Shown here piece after piece: positions 1 through 7,437 of a stretch of DNA of 64,000 bases. A program made the translations under genes and the position numbers. The notes beneath the pieces were generated by a model that ran no database searches, was not told the DNA's origin, and was given only the letters and a program-made list of their open reading frames with translations. This stretch comes from Acidobacteriota bacterium (GTDB lineage Bacteria > Acidobacteriota > Vicinamibacteria > Vicinamibacterales > UBA2999): assembly GCA_947465645.1 (NCBI GenBank), contig CANIBQ010000007.1, positions 1 to 64,000 of the forward strand, read 5' to 3'. How positions within the stretch are numbered: position 1 is the first letter of the stretch; each line of letters opens with the position of its first letter.

Positions 1-200
1 ACATGCCACTGGTCTGCTCGTCGGGTCCACGCATGTGATTGCTCCCTTCGGAAACGTCGGGAGCATGGTAGTACGGGGCGATCACGATGTCGATCCCTCG
101 CGGGTCACTTTTTCAGCACCCTGCTAGACGCGCGTACGACGAGGAGCATCCGCGGCGTGAGCCCTGCGTTTCACCTTTCGTTCCATGTCAGCTGTGGCAC

Positions 201-416
201 CGTCGCGGCGCGGGACGCGTTGTTCCGCTTGGCCTCCGGTTCGACGGCGCGGAAAAACGCTCGCGACGGCTCGATGAGTATTGCTTCGTGAGCGACGGAG
301 GCTCCCAACGGAGTCTGCGGGGGCTGGGCAGGAAGGCCGTCGCGGCGTTTTTGTACTTCGCCGTTCGCGCCGCTCACAGTCGGCCGCGCCGGAACAACGC
401 GTCCCGCGCCGCGACG
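201..416 (+). repeat. MITE-like element with 27-bp terminal inverted repeats
   Basis: Bases 201-227 and 390-416 are perfect 27-bp inverted repeats around the core CGGAACAACGCGTCCCGC. A second, imperfect inverted pair lies further in (AAAAACGCTCGCGACGG near 253 against CCGTCGCGGCGTTTTT near 339), so the whole unit can fold into one long hairpin. A diverged copy in opposite orientation lies at about 1555-1764. No transposase is present, so a non-autonomous mobile element is inference from structure and copy number. Confidence 0.7.
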
Positions 417-518
417 ACGATGGCTTCTGCCGGGCAAAAATCCTTCTCCAAACACGGCGGCGTTACTCAGGAGGAACCGACTCCCACCCAGACGCCTCAC
501 GGCCATATAATCAACAAC

Positions 519-655
519 TTGCCCCTCACGCCCGGCACCCGTCTCGGCGTCTACTAAGTCGTCGCGCAGATTGGCGAAGGCGGCATGGGCCAGGTGTTTC
601 TGCGACCGACACCAAGCCGACACGTCAGGTCGCCATCAAGATTCTCATCGCGTTA
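519..655 (+). pseudogene. Remnant of a serine/threonine protein kinase N-terminus
   Basis: The plus strand reads LTPGTRLGVY, then a TAA stop at 555-557, then VVAQIGEGGMGQVF. After an apparent one-base loss near 601 it continues ATDTKPTRQVAIKIL in another frame. This matches the start of PknB-type kinases: the juxtamembrane TPGTRLGxY motif, the glycine-rich loop GEGGMGxV and the VAIK lysine motif. Only about 45 codons survive, cut off directly before the methyltransferase. The internal stop and frame change make it a dead fragment, perhaps left by a deletion or by insertion of the neighbouring cassette. Confidence 0.75.
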
Positions 656-691
656 CACTACGCGCCGCCGCCCTGGAGGGGACAACATCAC

Positions 692-1504
692 ATGAATCCG
701 AACAAAGCACTGTGGGAAAAGGGTGACTTCACCAGGATCGCGGCGAGCATGCGAGAGAGCGGAGAGGCGGTGGTCGCCGGACTCAGTATCACCACGGGAT
801 TGAAGGTGCTGGACCTCGGATGCGGCGACGGGACGACGGCCCTGCCGGCGGCCAGACTGGGCGCCGACGTGCTCGGCGTCGATATCGCGAGCAATCTTGT
901 CGAAGCCGGGAACAGACGCGCGCAGGCAGAGGGCTTGACGAACTGCCGGTTCCAGGAAGGCGATGCCACCAATCTGAGTGAACTCGCCGATCGGAGCTTC
1001 GACCTCGTGGTCAGCATCTTCGGGGCCATGTTCGCGCCCAAACCGTTCGACGTGGCGAAGGAGATGGTGCGCGTGACCCGGCCCGGCGGCCGCATCGTCA
1101 TGGGGAACTGGATTCCCGGCGATCCGACGCTCGTCGCACAGATTCTGAAGATCAGCTCCTCCTATTCACCGCCACCGCCCGAGGGCTTTGTCAGCCCGAT
1201 GACGTGGGGGATCGAGGCCAACGTGAGCGAACGCTTCGCGGCCGCGGGCATCCCCGCCGAGCGGATCGCGTTTGCCCGCGACACGTTTACGTTCCGGTCG
1301 GCAGGCACCCCGGCCGCGTTCGTCGCCGACTTCCGGGCCTACTACGGCCCGACGATGAACGCGTTCGCCGCCGCGGAACAGAACGGCAAATCCGCGGAAC
1401 TCCAGCAGGAACTCGAGGCGCTGTTCGAACGCCAGAATCAGAGCAAGACCGCAGGCGCGACGTCGATTCCGGCGACGTTCCTGCGCGTGACCGTCACCCG
1501 GTGA
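692..1504 (+). CDS. Class I SAM-dependent methyltransferase
   Basis: A 270-residue soluble protein with a Rossmann methyltransferase core. Motif I is VLDLGCGDGTT (about residues 35-45), followed by the acidic turn GVDIASNLVEAG, the adenine-site motif EGDATNL, motif IV FDLVVSIFGAMFAPKP and the post-core VRVTRPGGRIVMGNW. The family (Methyltransf_11/25) transfers methyl groups from S-adenosylmethionine to small molecules; the acceptor is unknown here. ATG at 692 is preferred because GGAGGG lies about 11 bases upstream and the homologous region begins MNPNKALWEKGDF. The open frame extends further upstream only through the kinase remnant. The gene stands alone between inverted copies of the same repeat. 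Confidence 0.88.
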   Translation: MNPNKALWEKGDFTRIAASMRESGEAVVAGLSITTGLKVLDLGCGDGTTALPAARLGADVLGVDIASNLVEAGNRRAQAEGLTNCRFQEGDATNLSELADRSFDLVVSIFGAMFAPKPFDVAKEMVRVTRPGGRIVMGNWIPGDPTLVAQILKISSSYSPPPPEGFVSPMTWGIEANVSERFAAAGIPAERIAFARDTFTFRSAGTPAAFVADFRAYYGPTMNAFAAAEQNGKSAELQQELEALFERQNQSKTAGATSIPATFLRVTVTR

Positions 1505-1554
1505 GCAAGTTCATATCCACGATGCCGGTCTGTCAGGCAAGGAGATATCGACAT

Positions 1555-1764
1555 GGTAGAACGCGTCGAGCGCGGCGCGGATAGCCGATGCGCCGCCAAT
1601 GTCATGGCGAAGCTCTAAAAGGCCGCGACGGCTTTTCTGACTGAGTCCCCGCAGACTCCGTTGGGGGCATCGTCGCTCACGATGCGATCGTCGTCGAGCC
1701 GTCGCGAGCGTTTTTCCGCGCCGTCGAACCGGAGGCCGAGCGGAACAACGCGTCACGTGCCGCG
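1555..1764 (-). repeat. Second, inverted copy of the MITE-like element
   Basis: Read on the minus strand, 1622-1764 matches the element at about 206-350 closely, including the block CCGGTTCGACGGCGCGGAAA and the CCAACGGAGTCTGCGGGG block. Similarity continues more weakly to about 1555. The two copies face each other across the methyltransferase. The 300-base gap between 1505 and 1818 holds only this repeat and one REP-like palindrome. Confidence 0.65.
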
Positions 1765-1784
1765 TCACGCGCCGGCGTCACCAC

Positions 1785-1808
1785 GGTCCGGCTGAAGCCG
1801 GACACTAC
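1785..1808 (-). repeat. REP-like palindrome with GTAG foot
   Basis: On the minus strand this reads GTAG, one base, then the perfect 18-bp palindrome GTCCGGCTTCAGCCGGAC. The same unit occurs at 4026-4049, 4060-4083, 37201-37224 and 52594-52617. GTAG at the 5' foot of a palindrome is the hallmark of REP sequences mobilised by REP-associated tyrosine transposases (RAYTs); no RAYT gene lies in this window. Confidence 0.75.
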
Positions 1809-1818
1809 GTACGACAAT

Positions 1819-4011
1819 CTAGAACGCGATCAGATGCGTGTACTTCAGCATCAACGCGCGGCGCGTGTCGCCGGGGAGCCGCGTCTCGTTCCAGACGACG
1901 TAGATGTCGCTCAGGGGGCGATGGATCAGGTTGAAGCGGATGTTGGAGAGCCAGGCATCCGCTTCGCCGTTGTACTGGACGAACGCGTTGAGGAACATCC
2001 GCGGCGTGAACGACCAGTCGAGACGGAATCGCGCCAGGCTGGCGGCAAAAGTGCCCTGCGGCAGCTCGATCAGGTTGCGCGTCAGGTTGGCGCTCGCGGC
2101 GACGTGCTCGTTCAGCCGCACCCGCACGCCGCCGGTGAGCAGGCGCTGCTCGCCGGTCCAGTACTCGCCTGCTTCCAGCCCCACGTTGCCTGAGAGCCAC
2201 GCGCTCTGGTCGGAGCGGTAGTCGATCGCCACACCCTCGAAGGCGTGCTCGCCTGCCTCGATGCGGAGGTCGGAGCCGACGCCGAACGGCGTGTCGAGAC
2301 GCTCGTAGGTGCTGTTGACGCGGGCGCTGAAGGTCGCGCCGTCACGAAACAGCATTCCATAGGCCAGGCCGGCAACCCGGGTGAGCGACCGATCGTAACG
2401 ATCGTCGCCGGTGGCGTCGACGTCGACGCCGAGGCTCTGCTCGCGCACGAGCGCTCTCGTGTTGGCCGGACGGAACAGGCGCTCATAGCCGCCGAAAAGC
2501 GTGGCGATGCCGCGGCGGGGCACGAACCCGAGGTCGTGACGGAACGTGTCGCCGACGTGGACCAGGCCCATGCGCGCCCGGTGCGCGTTGGTATCTATCC
2601 GAAAGCTGGTGCGCCCCGCCCAGTCGCCCGCCGCGCCGGCCGTCTCGCTTCGCATGGCGAACGCTTCAACCTCCAGCGCGGGTCTCGGCGCGAGCCGCAG
2701 ATCGACCCCCGTGACCCGGTTGAAGCTCCCGCTGCCGGTCGTCTCGCGGCCGAAGTAGAAGCCGCCGACCGACGCCGTGCTGGTGAGGTCCCGCCTCACC
2801 CGGGCGACGGTGAAGTTGGCTCTCGGCTGGCCTTCGAAGTCGTCGGTCTGCATCGAGAGCAGGCCGATGGCGTTGCCTGCCGTCCGGCCGGTGAGCCGCA
2901 GCCCGCCGATCACCGGTATCGGCTGGCCCGAGGATGAGAGTCCGATCCGGCGGCTGAAGAACGGGATGAGATCCCGCCGCTGGGTCTCGACCGCGGCGAG
3001 GCCCACCTGGAAGCTCGCCGGGCTCTCGAGGAAGAACTGCCGCTTCTCCGGAAAGAAGAGACTGAAGCGCGTCAGGTTGATCTGCTGCTCGTCGGCCTCG
3101 ACCTGGGAGAAGTCGGTGCGATAGCTCGCATCGAGGAGCAGCGATGACGTGACGCCCCATTTCATGTCCATGCCGGCGTCGCCGTCGCGGTTCCACTTCT
3201 TCCCCGCCGCTGTCCCTGTCCCGGCGCGTGCGCTCGTGAACTGGCCGGTGGTGAACGGCGTGATCCGCAGGTCGCTGCTGCTCTTGACGCCGGTGATGCC
3301 GGTCAGCAGGCCGGCGTAGCTGACCGCGTAGTGTGAAAACTGGCGCGGCACCGGCGACCAGGTGATGAACTCGTTCTTGCGGCGGATGACGCGCTGCATG
3401 TTGAGCCCCCACTCCTGCAGGTCGCCCGCCGGAAAACGCAGGGTCTTGAAGGGCACCGCGATCTCGGTGCTCCAGCCGTTCTCGCGCACCGTCGATCGGA
3501 CGATCCAGGCGCCGTCCCAGTTGGCGTCGTTGCGCCGGCCGTTGTCGGATACCTGGACATCGCGCTGCGCGCCCGCCGCGTTGGTGCCGAATCCGTACCC
3601 GGTGCGCTTGTCGAGGAAGGTGTCCAAGACCAGCAGGAAGGAATCGCTCTGGAAGTTCGAGAAGTCCTTTCGCAGCGAGTCGATGATGAGCCTGTCCGGC
3701 TCGCTGTCGTAGAGCATCGCGCCGATGTAGAGCGTCTCGTCGTCGTAGAGGAAGCGCACCTCGTTGCGTTCGGTGGCGGGCGAGAACTCGTCGGGAAACT
3801 GCTGGAAGAAATCGCCGGTGGGCTGGGCGAGGGCCCAGGCGGCGTCGTCGAGGATTCCGTCGAGCAGGATCGGCTCCGTGGTGCGCACCGCGACCACGCG
3901 CTTGGTCGCGCGGACGGCCTCGACGTCGATCGCTTGCGCGGCGGCCGCCGTCAGCGGCAGGCCCAGGGCGCTGATCACGCAGAGAGCCAGGATTCGCAAG
4001 GGCCGAATCAT
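1819..4011 (-). CDS. DUF5916 / carbohydrate-binding family 9-like outer-membrane protein
   Basis: A 730-residue exported protein. Residues 1-25 form a signal peptide (MIRPLRILALCVISALG..AAAAQ). Residues about 45-200 are a CBM9-like sandwich (the ILLDGILDDAAWA motif and YDDETLYIGAMLYD), and the rest is the DUF5916 region rich in alternating beta strands, ending KYTHLIAF as expected of a beta-barrel C-terminus. The role is unproven; such proteins are common in Acidobacteria and Gemmatimonadetes. ATG at 4011 is chosen because the open frame upstream of it is made of two REP palindromes (4026-4083), which would otherwise be translated. The REP elements therefore sit in its 5' region. Confidence 0.85.
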   Translation of the reverse strand: MIRPLRILALCVISALGLPLTAAAAQAIDVEAVRATKRVVAVRTTEPILLDGILDDAAWALAQPTGDFFQQFPDEFSPATERNEVRFLYDDETLYIGAMLYDSEPDRLIIDSLRKDFSNFQSDSFLLVLDTFLDKRTGYGFGTNAAGAQRDVQVSDNGRRNDANWDGAWIVRSTVRENGWSTEIAVPFKTLRFPAGDLQEWGLNMQRVIRRKNEFITWSPVPRQFSHYAVSYAGLLTGITGVKSSSDLRITPFTTGQFTSARAGTGTAAGKKWNRDGDAGMDMKWGVTSSLLLDASYRTDFSQVEADEQQINLTRFSLFFPEKRQFFLESPASFQVGLAAVETQRRDLIPFFSRRIGLSSSGQPIPVIGGLRLTGRTAGNAIGLLSMQTDDFEGQPRANFTVARVRRDLTSTASVGGFYFGRETTGSGSFNRVTGVDLRLAPRPALEVEAFAMRSETAGAAGDWAGRTSFRIDTNAHRARMGLVHVGDTFRHDLGFVPRRGIATLFGGYERLFRPANTRALVREQSLGVDVDATGDDRYDRSLTRVAGLAYGMLFRDGATFSARVNSTYERLDTPFGVGSDLRIEAGEHAFEGVAIDYRSDQSAWLSGNVGLEAGEYWTGEQRLLTGGVRVRLNEHVAASANLTRNLIELPQGTFAASLARFRLDWSFTPRMFLNAFVQYNGEADAWLSNIRFNLIHRPLSDIYVVWNETRLPGDTRRALMLKYTHLIAF

Positions 4012-4025
4012 AACAGCCCCGAGAC

Positions 4026-4083
4026 GGTCCGGCTGAAGCCGGACACTACGGGAATCGCCGGTCCGGCTGAAGCCGGACACTAC
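4026..4083 (-). repeat. Tandem pair of REP-like palindromes
   Basis: Two copies of the GTAG-foot palindrome (GTCCGGCTTCAGCCGGAC core) lie in the same orientation, 34 bp apart, including a shared AATCGCCG spacer. They fill the gap between the DUF5916 gene and the diguanylate cyclase and may form a hairpin in the cyclase-to-DUF5916 transcript. Confidence 0.8.
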
Positions 4084-4107
4084 GGAAATCGCCGGCAGAC
4101 GGGGTGC

Positions 4108-5175
4108 TCAGGCAGCGGGGACCAGTATCTCGTCTGCGAGGTCGATCAGCCGGTAGTTGCCGCGGCCGGACCGCTTCGCGGTGTACATCGCCTCGTCGGC
4201 GCCCTTCAGCAGGTCCTCGCAGGTGATCTGCCGGCCGTGCGCGGCGGGACTGAACGAGATGCCGATGCTGACGGAGATCTCGATCGCGCGACCGTCCACG
4301 ACCCGGATCGCTTCGACCGCGCGGATGATGCGGGAGGCGACCTCACGCGCGTGCTCGCGGCTCACCGGCACGGTGAGCACGACGGTGAACTCGTCACCGC
4401 CCAGTCGAGCCAGGACATCCGTGGCGCGGATGCACTTGCTCACCTCGCGCGCCGCCAGCTGCAACAGCTCGTCGCCGGTCTGGTGACCGCACCGGTCGTT
4501 GACCGCCTTGAAGCCGTCGAGGTCGAGGTACAGGCACGCCATCTCGCGGTCGTCGTGCGTGACCATCTCCGACAGCCTGTCCATGAAGAAACGCCGGTTC
4601 GGCAACCCGGTCAGCGCGTCGCAGGCCGCGAGGTGCTCGAGTTGGCCCTGCGTCGCGTGGAGACGGCGAAGCAGGATGCCGGTGTAAAGCGTCACCATCA
4701 GGTGGCTGAGGAACACGCCCCACCCGATCGTCGCGTGCGGCGCCCACCCGTCGGCCATCCCGACCAGGTAGGCGATCCCGATCGCGCCCAGCACGCCGGA
4801 GTAGGCGAGGTAGCGCACGCCGAAGCGGAAGCCGTTGCCGACCGTCACGAAGGGGTAGACGAACAGCGCCAGCGCGCCTGCCGGTCCGGCGCAGTACAGC
4901 CAGATCGTCCCGCACATGTTGTCGTGGATGGCGCCGGCCAGGCGGCGGCGGTGCGACGCGTGAGGCCGCATCAGCACGCGCGCGAAGAGCAGCACCGAGA
5001 ACACCCCCGAGCACAGGCCGCTGACCCACATCGCGGTATACGCCGTCGCATCTTCGCCGATCAACGCAGTGTTCCCGAGGACGAGCCCGATGATGACAAT
5101 CCTGAGCAGAGCCTGAGTATGCTCGGAATCCGGCCGTCGTCGCACACGAGTGCGATAGGACGCGATAAGCCCCAT
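4108..5175 (-). CDS. Membrane-bound diguanylate cyclase (GGDEF)
   Basis: A 355-residue protein. Residues about 22-170 carry five or six hydrophobic segments, and residues 180-345 a complete GGDEF domain that makes cyclic di-GMP from two GTP. The signature DALTGLPNRR is at 186-195, the substrate segment DLDGFKAVNDRCGHQTGD at about 218-235 and the active loop GGDEF at 259-263. The product-inhibition I-site RATD (250-253) is correctly placed five residues before GGDEF. The membrane part has YPFVTVGNGFRFGVRYL, resembling the sensor module of RpfC-type histidine kinases; that is my reading and suggests a lipophilic or small-molecule signal. Confidence 0.9.
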   Translation of the reverse strand: MGLIASYRTRVRRRPDSEHTQALLRIVIIGLVLGNTALIGEDATAYTAMWVSGLCSGVFSVLLFARVLMRPHASHRRRLAGAIHDNMCGTIWLYCAGPAGALALFVYPFVTVGNGFRFGVRYLAYSGVLGAIGIAYLVGMADGWAPHATIGWGVFLSHLMVTLYTGILLRRLHATQGQLEHLAACDALTGLPNRRFFMDRLSEMVTHDDREMACLYLDLDGFKAVNDRCGHQTGDELLQLAAREVSKCIRATDVLARLGGDEFTVVLTVPVSREHAREVASRIIRAVEAIRVVDGRAIEISVSIGISFSPAAHGRQITCEDLLKGADEAMYTAKRSGRGNYRLIDLADEILVPAA

Positions 5176-5215
5176 GGAAGAGCAATCGGCAGGGCGGCAG
5201 CGGACTTGAGTGGGT

Positions 5216-5221
5216 TATAGT
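5216..5221 (+). promoter_or_regulatory. Candidate -10 element (TATAGT) of a leaderless transcript
   Basis: TATAGT ends eight bases before the ATG at 5230 and there is no Shine-Dalgarno sequence between them. Transcription would start at or next to the start codon. The -35 match is poor. Confidence 0.4.
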
Positions 5222-5229
5222 TCCTGACC

Positions 5230-6054
5230 ATGATCAAAGTGATTCACACCGGCAGCAAGAGCCGGACCCCGATGGCGGAAGGGCACGTGCGGCACCTCCT
5301 CAACCCGGCCGACGACGGGACCCGGGTGCAGGTGGCGATAGAAGAGGTCGCGGCAGGGAAGACACGCCGCGTCGCTCCGAGTGACCAGACCCAGGTCGTC
5401 TACCTGCTGGAAGGCAACGACGCGAGGATCAGTTACTCGAAGGGAGGCAAGGCGACCCACCACACCGCTCAGAGGCGCGCCGGGGTCTACCTGGAACCAA
5501 CCGAGGAAGCCAGTGTCACCGCGGCAGGAACTCCACTGACCCTGCTCGTGGTCACCGTCCCCAAGCACACCGGGAAGCCCGCAGAAGCGGCGACTGGCTA
5601 CTTCTTCGAAGAGGCACAGCTGCGATCGCTGGTTGACGAGAAGGGTTTCCGGACGCGGACGTTCTGGGTCAACAAGGAAACGGGACTCTCCGGATCCTGG
5701 GACCTGCAGCTCGGTCGCATGCTCTACGCGCCGCACGCGCATTCACCGCGTCACGTCCACCACGCCTCCAAGACCAGTCCCACCACGCCGGAGCATTTCT
5801 ACTTCATCGAATCAGGCACCGGCGAAGTGAAGCACGACCAGGGCAGCCTTCCCGTGGGCCCCGGCGACCTGGTCCTGATCCCGTCCGGCGACTGGCACCA
5901 GCTGATCGCCTCTGACTCCGGTTTCGACTACATCGAGTTCCAGGCGCCGTTCGATTTTTCCACGACGATGGATCACGATCCCCTGGGAAAGAACTGGTAC
6001 ATCAAGGGGACCGACGACGGGACGGGCAAGCCGAAGCTGTGGGTGCAGAGCTGA
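5230..6054 (+). CDS. Bicupin protein
   Basis: A 274-residue soluble protein with two cupin barrels. The N-terminal barrel (about 25-110) has a degraded metal site. The C-terminal barrel (about 155-245) keeps PHAHSPRHVHHASK, then EHFYFIESGTGEV (cupin motif 1, His-His-Glu) and GDLVLIPSGDWHQL (motif 2 with its histidine), so it can bind a divalent metal. The substrate is unknown. The next gene starts one base after its stop, suggesting co-transcription. The start at 5230 follows a TATAGT hexamer closely and lacks a Shine-Dalgarno sequence. Confidence 0.8.
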   Translation: MIKVIHTGSKSRTPMAEGHVRHLLNPADDGTRVQVAIEEVAAGKTRRVAPSDQTQVVYLLEGNDARISYSKGGKATHHTAQRRAGVYLEPTEEASVTAAGTPLTLLVVTVPKHTGKPAEAATGYFFEEAQLRSLVDEKGFRTRTFWVNKETGLSGSWDLQLGRMLYAPHAHSPRHVHHASKTSPTTPEHFYFIESGTGEVKHDQGSLPVGPGDLVLIPSGDWHQLIASDSGFDYIEFQAPFDFSTTMDHDPLGKNWYIKGTDDGTGKPKLWVQS

Positions 6055-6055
6055 C

Positions 6056-6709
6056 GTGACGGTGTTGCTGCGGGCGATCGCGGTGATGACGCTGATGGCG
6101 ACGACGCTGTCGATCGGCGTTCGCTCCGAGCCGTCCGTGGCGCTCACGGTGCGTCTCTACAACAGCTCGGGCATCCCCGCATCGGAGTTGATGGCGGGCC
6201 GCCGCGCCGCCGAGTCGATCCTTCGCGACACCGGGCTGGCGGTCATCTTCCGGCACTGCGGGCGCCCCGGCTCACCGGGCGATGACGTCGAGACCTGCGA
6301 CGATCGCCTCGAGCCCTCTGAAGTGGTCGTGCGCGTCATCGACGCGCCGGCGTTCGGCACCACTCTCAATCCTGACGCCTACGGCGTGGCCTATGTTCTC
6401 CAGGCGACCGGTCGAGGCTGGCTGGCAACGGTGTTCTCGAACCGGGTGGAGCAGGCGGCGACGCGCGTCGGGCTGGAACCCGGCACGCTACTCGGCCGCG
6501 TGATGGCCCACGAGATTGGTCACCTGCTGCTGGGGAACGGTTACCACGGCGACGCCGGCCTGATGCGCGCCGAGTGGCCCGACTCCCTGCTCGGCCGTGC
6601 CGGTGAGGATTGGCACTTCTCGAGTGTCGAAGCCGTGCGGATGCAGCGGCTGGTCGCGCCTGCGACCCAGCCCGTCGCCGCTCATCATCCGCCCTCGATC
6701 GCCTTCTGA
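6056..6709 (+). CDS. Secreted metalloprotease-like protein (HExxH)
   Basis: A 217-residue protein with an N-terminal hydrophobic signal (about 1-25). Its notable motif is MAHEIGHLLLGNGYHGDAGLM. HExxHxxGxxH is the zinc-binding pattern of metzincin-type metallopeptidases, with LM a few residues later in the position of a Met-turn. Two cysteines (FRHCGRP and VETCDD) could form a disulphide. Metzincins are usually larger, so it may be a minimal protease or a relative that has lost peptidase activity. The GTG at 6056 follows the bicupin stop by one base; ATG at 6086 is an alternative start that would still leave a signal peptide. Confidence 0.65.
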   Translation: MTVLLRAIAVMTLMATTLSIGVRSEPSVALTVRLYNSSGIPASELMAGRRAAESILRDTGLAVIFRHCGRPGSPGDDVETCDDRLEPSEVVVRVIDAPAFGTTLNPDAYGVAYVLQATGRGWLATVFSNRVEQAATRVGLEPGTLLGRVMAHEIGHLLLGNGYHGDAGLMRAEWPDSLLGRAGEDWHFSSVEAVRMQRLVAPATQPVAAHHPPSIAF

Positions 6710-6996
6710 CAAATTCGACCCCTCCTGGCGCGCACTGACAACTTCGTAGCCTGACCGCGATTGCGCGACGCACGCGCCCTGTGGCGGCGCACGCGTGGCG
6801 GCGCTGCGGGCCGGCGAGAAGCGTCATCGTTGAAGGCCGACAGGGCCACGCCAACAAAAACGTCCCTCGATCCGATGTCAGGCCTGCGAACGCACGGAGT
6901 CGTATTTCCGCCTGAATACTGAGTGAATTCGCTGTGTTTCGAGTGGGCACGGTCACGTGCCTCCGTGGCTCGGCACTTGCTCCTTCGCGCTGCGGT

Positions 6997-7437
6997 ATGC
7001 AATTCAGATCGGCCATCGTCAGCGTGGGGTGCGCGCTCGCAGTGACCAGCGTCAGCGCGCAGGCAGCCCAGGGGACGCTCCGCGGCGCCGTGCGCGACCC
7101 GTACGGCGCCATCCCCGCCGCGGAAGTCACGCTGATCAACGAAGGCACCCACGTGGAGCGATCGGCGATGACCAACGAGGCGGGCGAGTACGCGTTCACG
7201 AGCATGCCGCCGGGCACCTATACCGTGTGCGTGTCCCTTGCCGGATTCAAGGCCGAGCAACGCAACAACGTCCGTGTCGGCGCGCAACGGCCGCCCGCGC
7301 TGGACTTCACGCTCGACGCCGGCGGCTCCGAACAGCTCACCGTCGCCGCGATCACCACGGCCGCGAAGACAGCGTCGCCGCCCAAAGGTACAGGTCCAGC
7401 CATGCGTTCGCACGTCACGTGTCCGGAGGGGTCATGA
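6997..7437 (+). CDS. Secreted carboxypeptidase-regulatory-like domain protein
   Basis: A 146-residue protein: signal peptide (MQFRSAIVSVGCALAVTSVSAQ, cleavage near residue 22), then one CarboxypepD_reg-like beta sandwich (about 25-100) with GTLRGAVRDPYGAIPAAEVTL and AGEYAFTSMPPGTYTV. These domains are adhesive or structural modules often found on TonB receptors. ATG at 6997 gives a clean signal peptide, whereas an upstream ATG at 6934 adds an unlikely extension. Its TGA overlaps the ATG of the amine oxidase (ATGA), which argues for translational coupling and a shared periplasmic job. Confidence 0.75.
   Translation: MQFRSAIVSVGCALAVTSVSAQAAQGTLRGAVRDPYGAIPAAEVTLINEGTHVERSAMTNEAGEYAFTSMPPGTYTVCVSLAGFKAEQRNNVRVGAQRPPALDFTLDAGGSEQLTVAAITTAAKTASPPKGTGPAMRSHVTCPEGS

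Larger units (their letters stand above)
1..691. other. Gene-free left end holding a repeat and a kinase remnant
   Basis: I find no intact gene before the methyltransferase start at 692. Open frames here are short and carry no recognisable domain. The stretch holds a 216-bp inverted-repeat element (201-416) and a decayed protein-kinase start (519-655). The first 200 bases show nothing I can name. Confidence 0.6.

Noticed and set aside
506..511. TATAAT before the kinase remnant as an active promoter
   Set aside because: No -35 at a suitable distance and nothing intact downstream that would use it; at most a relic.
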